The notes beneath the pieces are model-generated. The model was not told the DNA's origin. It searched no databases and saw only the letters and a program-made list of their open reading frames with translations. Of a stretch of 64,000 nucleotides of DNA, positions 58,608 to 64,000 are shown piece after piece. The stretch's first letter is position 1; each line of letters begins with the position of its first letter. Source of the DNA: Salimicrobium flavidum (GTDB lineage Bacteria; Bacillota; Bacilli; Bacillales; Halobacillaceae); NCBI RefSeq assembly GCF_900156645.1, contig NZ_FTOC01000006.1, positions 1 to 64,000 on the forward strand, given 5' to 3'. Position numbers and translations under genes: made by a program.

Positions 58608-59489
58608 TTACAGATCCAACTCATCCATCGAAGGGATATTTTCTTCTGGAGGCTGGGAAACATCAGCATTATAGAACTTTTCGGACAACTCCTTCAAAGT
58701 TCCATCCTCTCTCATTTCAGTGATCGTTTCATCGACTTTCTGCTTCAATTCATCGGCACCTTTTGGCAACACTGCTGCTACTTTGGCTTCATTGAATTTG
58801 ATGTCCGGATGAATCTGGACATCAATGTCCGGCAGTGCTTCTACAGCAAGCTTCTGCAGATAATAGTCGTTGATGATGAAATCTGTACGTCCGTTCTCCA
58901 CATCACGCAGGTATACATCATTCGTAACGTTATTATATGTTTTCAGTTCTGCTCCAAGTTCTTCAGCAAGCTGGGAGTGCGTAGTCGTAGCTCCTCCCCC
59001 GTGGATTTTCCCGGGAATATCTTCAAACGTTTCTATCCCGGATAAATCATCTTCACGAACAATGATGGAAGTGAAAGAGTATTTGTAGGGCTCACTGAAT
59101 GCGAAATCCCTCTTCCTCTCTTCCGTAATCTCAAAATCGTTCGCGACCATGTCTACTCGTCCATTCTTCAGCGCAGGGAGCATTCCGTCTACACCGATCT
59201 CTTCAAAAGTGATATCGATATCAAGACGCTCACCGATCTCCCTCATCACTTCCACATCATATCCTGTCAGTTCATCAGATCCTTCAGGATAATATGTCGC
59301 TGCAATAAGAGTACCCGAGGTCGCGACAGTGGCCCCTTCTTCCTGTAATTCGTCAAACAGGGATTGTTCTTCTCCGCTATTTTCTCCACTCTGCTCTTCA
59401 CTTCCTGAGCTCTCTTCTCCGCTAGTACCACAAGCCGCCAGAAGCAAGACAAAGGCTATAGCAAAAAGAGTCATAAGACTTCTTTTCAT
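58608..59489 (-). CDS. Amino acid ABC transporter substrate-binding lipoprotein (TcyA-like)
   Basis: 293 residues from the ATG at 59489 (GAAAGGTG upstream). Lipoprotein signal LLLAACGTSG, then an SBP type 3 fold with GTLIAATYYPEGSDELTGYDVEVMREIGERL, GRVDMVANDFEITEERKRDFAFSEPY and FIINDYYLQKLAV. The order of elements matches cystine-binding TcyA/YckB. The acidic Ser/Glu linker after the Cys is long. Ligand is inferred only at family level. Confidence 0.85.
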   Translation of the reverse strand: MKRSLMTLFAIAFVLLLAACGTSGEESSGSEEQSGENSGEEQSLFDELQEEGATVATSGTLIAATYYPEGSDELTGYDVEVMREIGERLDIDITFEEIGVDGMLPALKNGRVDMVANDFEITEERKRDFAFSEPYKYSFTSIIVREDDLSGIETFEDIPGKIHGGGATTTHSQLAEELGAELKTYNNVTNDVYLRDVENGRTDFIINDYYLQKLAVEALPDIDVQIHPDIKFNEAKVAAVLPKGADELKQKVDETITEMREDGTLKELSEKFYNADVSQPPEENIPSMDELDL

Positions 59490-59571
59490 CTGTATACACA
59501 CCTTTCTTTTTTTTTACTTTCACCACTATAGCAATCGTCTGTACCAACAATCAATCCAACAGCATTAATTT

Positions 59572-59603
59572 TTCAAAAAAATGAAGGCAGTCGAACTGCC
59601 TTC
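59572..59603 (-). terminator. Terminator of the phosphatase gene
   Basis: GGTGAAGGCAGTTCGACTGCCTTCAT-type hairpin (GAAGGCAGT/ACTGCCTTC) followed by TTTTTTTG on the minus strand, overlapping the stop codon. Confidence 0.85.
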
Positions 59604-60075
59604 ACCAAAGATTATGTTCATTTTTGATCTCTTCAAGCAACCGTTCACAACCACGAAGCACCAGTGCATAGGTTTCGTCAAAATCCCCAGTGAAGAATGG
59701 ATCAGGGACTTCCCTCTTCGGAGCATCCTGCACATAGTCCATCAATTTCTGTACTATCACACCTTCCACTTCGTTGATCGCCCGCAAGTCGTTAATGTTG
59801 TTATCATCCATGGCAATCAAATACTGGAACTCGTTCCAGTCATCTTCTTTGATCTGTCTTGCAATCATTCCTTCAGTATCGATGTTATTCTTCGTCAAAA
59901 TCTCCCTTGTCCCCCGGTGAGGTCTCGATCCTATATGCCAATGACCCACTCCTGCAGAATCCGTTTCTATTTTATCTTCAAGTCCTTCTTGTTCGACCTT
60001 GCTGCGGAATATAGCTTCAGCCATCGGAGACCTGCAAATATTCCCGAGGCATACGAATAATACCCGAATCATCAT
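59602..60075 (-). CDS. Low-molecular-weight protein-tyrosine phosphatase (YfkJ-like)
   Basis: 157 residues or so from the ATG at 60075, behind GAAGGAGCGTGGT (the next codon is also ATG). The P-loop CLGNICRSPMAE holds the catalytic Cys and Arg; the general acid Asp is in VPDPFFTGDFDETY. B. subtilis YfkJ is similar in size and linked to ethanol/stress resistance. It could also act on arginine phosphate, as YwlE does, but YwlE has a Thr in the P-loop where this protein has Ile. Confidence 0.88.
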   Translation of the reverse strand: MMIRVLFVCLGNICRSPMAEAIFRSKVEQEGLEDKIETDSAGVGHWHIGSRPHRGTREILTKNNIDTEGMIARQIKEDDWNEFQYLIAMDDNNINDLRAINEVEGVIVQKLMDYVQDAPKREVPDPFFTGDFDETYALVLRGCERLLEEIKNEHNLW

Positions 60076-60208
60076 ACCACGCTCCTTCTTTTCATACATT
60101 ATAACGGATTTTCGCCCTTCCTTCATCTTTTCTCACAAAAACCTTGACTTTTAACCAAATTTTCGGAATATTTAGTATGTAAGCATTTTTTTCAAAAGGG
60201 GGATACAT

Positions 60209-61558
60209 ATGGATGGATTAAATGAAGTACTCGGAAACATCAGTGGCTTCGTATGGGGATGGCCACTGCTCGTACTACTAGTTGGTACAGGTGTCTATTT
60301 GACGTTACGGCTCAGTTTTTTACAGTTCCGGATGTTGCCCTACGCTCTGAAGCTGGCTTTCACTCCGGCAGCTCAACAAAAAGGAGAGAAAGGGGATATT
60401 TCCCATTACCAGGCGCTTACTACTGCATTAGCTGCCACAATCGGGACCGGTAATATTGCGGGTGTTGCTACCGCTGTCGTTCTCGGTGGACCGGGAGCCG
60501 TCTTCTGGATGTGGATCACAGCCGTATTCGGTATGGCCACTAAATATGCGGAAGCTATACTGGCCGTAAAATACCGCGTCGAAAATAAAAACGGGGAGAT
60601 GTCCGGCGGGCCGATGTATTATCTGGAACGCGGACTCGGTCAGAAATGGCTCGGGGTGTTGTTTGCCATCTTTGGCGCTATAGCCGCTTTCGGAATCGGC
60701 AACATGGTTCAGGCTAACTCCGTATCGGACGCTATGAACCAGACATTCAGTGTCCCTACTTGGGTGACAGGTATTATTCTACTCGTTTTCGCAGCTCTCG
60801 TGTTACTGGGAGGAATCAGAAGTATCGGTCGTGTTACAGCATTTTTCGTACCTATTATGGCGACCCTTTACATCATTGGCGCATTAATCATTATAATTAC
60901 TAACTTTGAACTTGTCGGTCCGGCCTTTGGTACGATTTTCACAGATGCTTTCACTGGCCAGGCAGTAGGAGGAGGACTACTCGGAACAGCTATCCGATAC
61001 GGGGTCGCACGTGGGGTCTTCTCTAACGAAGCCGGACTCGGTTCAGCCCCGATTGCTGCAGCCGCGGCACGAACAGACTATCCGGGACGTCAGGCACTTG
61101 TTTCTATGACCCAGGTGTTGATTGACACGATCATTGTATGTACGATGACTGGACTCACCATTGTTATGGCAGGTCAATATGGGCCGGATGGTGAAGACGG
61201 TGCAGCTTTGACTACCGAATCTTTCAGTGTTTTTCTCGGGGATTTCGGAAGCTATATCGTAACCATCGGATTGATATTTTTCGCTTTTTCCACCATTGTA
61301 GGCTGGTCCTACTACGGGGAGAAGTGCTTCGGTTATCTTACGAATGACAGAGGGCTCGGTATTTATAAAGCGGTCTTCGTTGCTTTCGTATTCATCGGTG
61401 CTGTCATTGAACTCGGTACCGTATGGACATTCGCGGACATCATGAACGGTCTCATGGCTTTCCCTAACCTTATCGGACTGCTTCTACTATCAGGTGTAGT
61501 CGTTTCAGAAACGAAACGATTCCTGAAAGTGGTCAAAGAAGAGCGCCGTTCCGCTTAA
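60209..61558 (+). CDS. Alanine/glycine:cation symporter family protein (AGCS)
   Basis: The 449-residue protein has about ten helices and the AGCS signatures: GDISHYQALTTALAATIGTGNIAGVATAV, GGPGAVFWMWITAVFGMATKYAEAILAVKYR, GPMYYLERGLG and GVARGVFSNEAGLGSAPIAAAAARTDYPGRQALVSM. These fit the sodium:alanine symporter family (AlsT). It would couple alanine or glycine uptake to Na+ entry, consistent with a saline habitat. The ATG follows AAAAGGGGGATACAT. It ends before a terminator shared with the convergent CAP gene. Confidence 0.92.
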   Translation: MDGLNEVLGNISGFVWGWPLLVLLVGTGVYLTLRLSFLQFRMLPYALKLAFTPAAQQKGEKGDISHYQALTTALAATIGTGNIAGVATAVVLGGPGAVFWMWITAVFGMATKYAEAILAVKYRVENKNGEMSGGPMYYLERGLGQKWLGVLFAIFGAIAAFGIGNMVQANSVSDAMNQTFSVPTWVTGIILLVFAALVLLGGIRSIGRVTAFFVPIMATLYIIGALIIIITNFELVGPAFGTIFTDAFTGQAVGGGLLGTAIRYGVARGVFSNEAGLGSAPIAAAAARTDYPGRQALVSMTQVLIDTIIVCTMTGLTIVMAGQYGPDGEDGAALTTESFSVFLGDFGSYIVTIGLIFFAFSTIVGWSYYGEKCFGYLTNDRGLGIYKAVFVAFVFIGAVIELGTVWTFADIMNGLMAFPNLIGLLLLSGVVVSETKRFLKVVKEERRSA

Positions 61559-61675
61559 TAAGTTCCGGAATGGACTGTTCTTTCATAGGATTTCGCTCAT
61601 TTTTTCCTCTGATGCGGACTACGGAGTTCACCGGATTATGAACAAAGAAGCCGACCAAAAAGTGGTTCATTCCAT

Positions 61676-61714
61676 AAAAACATCTCCTGCCGGTAAAAGC
61701 AGGAGATGTTTTTT
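61676..61714. terminator. Bidirectional terminator
   Basis: AAAACATCTCCTGC-CGGTAAAA-GCAGGAGATGTTTT between the AGCS gene and the CAP-domain gene. Confidence 0.88.
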
Positions 61715-61717
61715 GAT

Positions 61718-63565
61718 TTATTCTACTGTGAAAGCCATTCGCACGCCATCTTTCATACGATTATTCTCCGCACCTTCCATCGGTTCAATAACGAGTAGAT
61801 AGCCACCCGCTTCGTAGCTTTCCTTCGGAGAGATAAGCGCTTCTTTCCGCTCCTCTCCTTTCCATTCGGCAGTTACAGGAACTTCTTTCCCTTCAGAGTC
61901 GATGACATAAATCAAACGATTGAGAGATTCCACATCTTTCATAGACTGATTGAATGCTACCGTCCATTCTTTGTTGGCGGAAGCGACCTTTTCTGCCGGC
62001 TCCCAATCCCCGTAGCTGTTCCACACCGATTCCCTTGTCATCTCTGCTTGCTGTGGACTGAATTCAGTAACATTCCAGGAACTGGCATATTGATACGTCC
62101 GTTTCTGGTCATTTTGAATCGCAAGGTTATAAACTTTCTCCTCATCGAACAACGGGCTGCTCACGGTCATCTGATAATCGCCTGGTTCCAGTGAAGCGGA
62201 CGTCGTCTGGCTGCTGCCTTCTTTTCGAATGTATTCTTCACCATCTTTTTCAAGCACGATTTCCGCTTCAGGGTCTACACCGGAAGCCCATTCTTCTTTG
62301 AGGAACGTATTTCCGTTTTGCTCTTCAAAGTAAACCGAATCGATCTCTAGAGAAGAAGCGGTAGTAAAACTCCAAGTTCTGGAAACATCGGTCGTTTCTG
62401 AAGCACTATATCGTACCGAAGCATCTACCGTTGCTTCATATGTCATGCCGGGAGTAAGTGGTTCTTTCGGAATCAGGAAAGCATGAGTTTTGTTCCCCGC
62501 TTCCTCCATGGACGGAAGAACTTCATACACTTCGACCGTTTCTCCGTTCTCATCCTTCAAGCCGGCTTCCCTCACTTCCAATTCATCTTGAGGGGAACCG
62601 AAATACCCGAAGCTTATCGGATAACCTGTCCACGTTGCGTCTTTATCATAGAATCTCAACGGATTCGGCACTTCAAATGCATACCAGGACAACTTCACGT
62701 TTTTTTGATCATTATAAGGATATACGATCGTCTCAGGACTTTGAATCACTCCTGAACCACCGTAGTTCGCTACGAAATCTCCGGAACTATTATAGCCTGT
62801 TCCCACCTGTTGAAACCTCGGGTCGATAAGACTCATGCGGTGATAGGGAGCATCGAACAGGCGACTAACAGCGCCTTCAGCATCAGCTTCCTGAAAAGCG
62901 ATCCCTTCTCCGATGAAGCCGGAGTAGTTGAAATACTTAGCGCGGTCTCCCATCTGGTAGCCCGTAAACCATTCACTTTCCGGATTCCTCTCCAAGTGGC
63001 CATCCCTCGAATGATCGACCAGGTAATTGGAATGGGCCTGAGCGATTTCCTGTAACTTATCATTAGAGGTGAAAAGAGGGATATCCAGTTCTTCTCTGTA
63101 ATCATTGATGGTAGTAACCGCCTCTTGTTGAATATGTTGCAGGAGTTCCATATCCGCGCCTGCCATCGGACGTACTGGCGTAGCGTCTACTGAGAAGGAC
63201 CAGGACCATTCCTGTACTTTCCCGTTACTGTGCAATTCGACTTTGACGCGATTATCGCCCTCTAATGTACCAGCCTGGTACGTCAGTTTATTAGTAGCTG
63301 GGTTATAGGAAGCGGGAACCTCTTTCCCGTTCAAGAACATTTTAAGTAAGTACGAACCGTCACTTCCGGCATCCACCGAAATGTAATAAGTGATATACGG
63401 GTTATTATTGGTTATCAGCCCTTGAGGAGTGCCTCCCTCCCGGAAGTACTCCCATTGGAGGTCGGTGTTTTCCTTTTCCATAATCTGCAGATCGCTCTCG
63501 GCATATGCGGGAGTTATCAGTAGTATTGTAAATAATACAAATGCTGTCCCTATGATTCGTTTCAT
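61718..63565 (-). CDS. Secreted CAP-domain protein with C-terminal Ig-like domains
   Basis: 615 residues from the ATG at 63565, behind GGGGAGAGACATC. Signal peptide MKRIIGTAFVLFTILLITPAYA. Residues about 40-140 form a beta domain of unknown type; 150-280 are a CAP (SCP/PR-1) domain, with histidines in RDGHLERN and DAPYHRMSLIDPRF and the NYGG end; 290-410 have an FnIII/Ig-like region (GMTYEATVDASVRY … RTWSFTT); the last ~90 residues (EWTVAFNQSMKDVESLNRLIYVIDSEGKEVPVTAEW…) are an SbsA-type Ig domain. No wall anchor is visible. Function of bacterial CAP proteins is mostly unknown. Confidence 0.82.
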   Translation of the reverse strand: MKRIIGTAFVLFTILLITPAYAESDLQIMEKENTDLQWEYFREGGTPQGLITNNNPYITYYISVDAGSDGSYLLKMFLNGKEVPASYNPATNKLTYQAGTLEGDNRVKVELHSNGKVQEWSWSFSVDATPVRPMAGADMELLQHIQQEAVTTINDYREELDIPLFTSNDKLQEIAQAHSNYLVDHSRDGHLERNPESEWFTGYQMGDRAKYFNYSGFIGEGIAFQEADAEGAVSRLFDAPYHRMSLIDPRFQQVGTGYNSSGDFVANYGGSGVIQSPETIVYPYNDQKNVKLSWYAFEVPNPLRFYDKDATWTGYPISFGYFGSPQDELEVREAGLKDENGETVEVYEVLPSMEEAGNKTHAFLIPKEPLTPGMTYEATVDASVRYSASETTDVSRTWSFTTASSLEIDSVYFEEQNGNTFLKEEWASGVDPEAEIVLEKDGEEYIRKEGSSQTTSASLEPGDYQMTVSSPLFDEEKVYNLAIQNDQKRTYQYASSWNVTEFSPQQAEMTRESVWNSYGDWEPAEKVASANKEWTVAFNQSMKDVESLNRLIYVIDSEGKEVPVTAEWKGEERKEALISPKESYEAGGYLLVIEPMEGAENNRMKDGVRMAFTVE

Positions 63566-63665
63566 GATGTCTCTCCCCTTCATCTATATCTATTATACAT
63601 AAATATTACAAAAAGATTACAATTGTGTATGTTGTTATTTACCCGTCTGTACAGAAATATAACCT

Positions 63666-63697
63666 AAAAAAACAAGCAGTAGTGAATCCCTGCTTGT
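63666..63697 (-). terminator. Terminator of the DUF1992 gene
   Basis: GAACAAGCAG … CTGCTTGTT followed by TTTTTTA on the minus strand, 6 bp after the stop codon. Confidence 0.82.
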
Positions 63698-63702
63698 TCG
63701 CG

Positions 63703-64000
63703 CTAAAATCTATTTGCTATGGCATTGTTGTATTGGCTATATGCCGGGGACTGTGACATCTTTCTTTTTTCCATGAGCATTTGGAAGCGGAGGCGTTTTT
63801 CGGTAAGTTTCTTCTCTACATTCTTTTTTTCATCCGTATCCACGATCGTCTCCAGCAATTCTTCGAGCTCCACAACCTCTTTTTTCACCTGCATCTCTTC
63901 AGGCAGCATCCCTGCATTTTTCAGTACGCGATAACTATTTCTGAGATCATCAGGAAGATGAGCGAATTCATCTTTTGGAAGCGGCTCTCCCTTCCCCGGT
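63703..64000 (-). CDS. DUF1992 (DnaJ-homologue conserved domain) protein, partial
   Basis: The frame runs open to the window edge, so the N terminus is missing; the internal ATG at 63909 is not the true start. The visible part begins PGKGEPLPKDEFAHLPDDLR, followed by NSYRVLKNAGMLPEEMQVKKEVVELEELL and a charged helix, ending in AIANRF. This is the DUF1992 pattern (N-L-P-G-K-G-K-P-L … R-x-x-Y-x-x-L-K-N-A-G-x-x-P-x-E), which is shared with DNAJC28. Function unknown. Confidence 0.82.
   Translation of the reverse strand, partial: PGKGEPLPKDEFAHLPDDLRNSYRVLKNAGMLPEEMQVKKEVVELEELLETIVDTDEKKNVEKKLTEKRLRFQMLMEKRKMSQSPAYSQYNNAIANRF

Overview
The window looks like ordinary chromosome of a low-to-moderate GC, Gram-positive, spore-former-type Bacillaceae, probably a moderate halophile of the Halobacillus/Salimicrobium kind. 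That placement is inferred from gene content: a BCCT osmolyte transporter, acidic proteins, bacillithiol deacetylase, a SinI-like antirepressor, PerR and Zur regulators, a GlcT/RAT-controlled ptsG, a TRAP-type trp leader and a T-box on argGH. No phage, plasmid, integrase, transposase gene or CRISPR array is visible.

Layout. 1-12.6 kb: the 5' tip and promoter of an rRNA operon on the minus strand, then a block collinear with the Bacillus subtilis rrn-ygxA-ygzB-perR-bcp-gsaB-ygaE-ygaD-ntdP-mutY-yfhP-yfhJ-yfhH region, with a hydroxyacid dehydrogenase and a cobalamin adenosyltransferase inserted. 12.7-18.9 kb: an SDR gene, the glucose PTS (ptsG-ptsH, no ptsI) with its antiterminator glcT and RNA switch, a tandem repeat block and a secreted beta-propeller-like protein. 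18.9-20.7 kb: recX and yfhF close the yfh synteny block. 20.8-23.4 kb: an SsuABC-type ABC importer. 24-27 kb: argGH behind a promoter that carries ARG boxes and a T-box. 27.2-29.1 kb: small stress and regulatory genes, including a sinI-like gene of 48 codons. 29.4-36.1 kb: a full tryptophan operon trpE-D-C-F-B-A-G read leftwards from a TRAP-type leader.

36.2-42.9 kb: a TetR-controlled paired SMR efflux pump, bshB2, a two-domain YtkA-like lipoprotein, typA and a pseudouridine synthase. 43-52.6 kb: a luciferase-like oxidoreductase paired with a divergent TraB/DUF5694-like protein, BCCT transporter, acyl-CoA ligase, YitT protein, AlkA-type glycosylase and a YuiF/NhaC-type transporter. 52.6-64 kb: OsmC, an MFS transporter, a zinc regulon (znuA, and znuC-znuB-zur) with two Zur boxes, a cystine-type ABC importer without ATPase, a low-molecular-weight phosphatase, an alanine/Na+ symporter, a secreted CAP-domain protein and a truncated DUF1992 gene at the edge.

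The least expected content lies between genes. A family of short non-coding elements with GGCTCTGTTA-type ends occurs at least six times, and several copies are bounded by exact 8-bp direct repeats. They are MITE-like, strongly favour gaps between convergent genes, and two touch stop codons. Also notable are the combined ARG-box/T-box control of argGH, the trpE leader in which the TRAP site can pair with sequence next to the trpE ribosome site, and the unannotated sinI-like gene. I did not find a clearly new defence or biosynthetic system.
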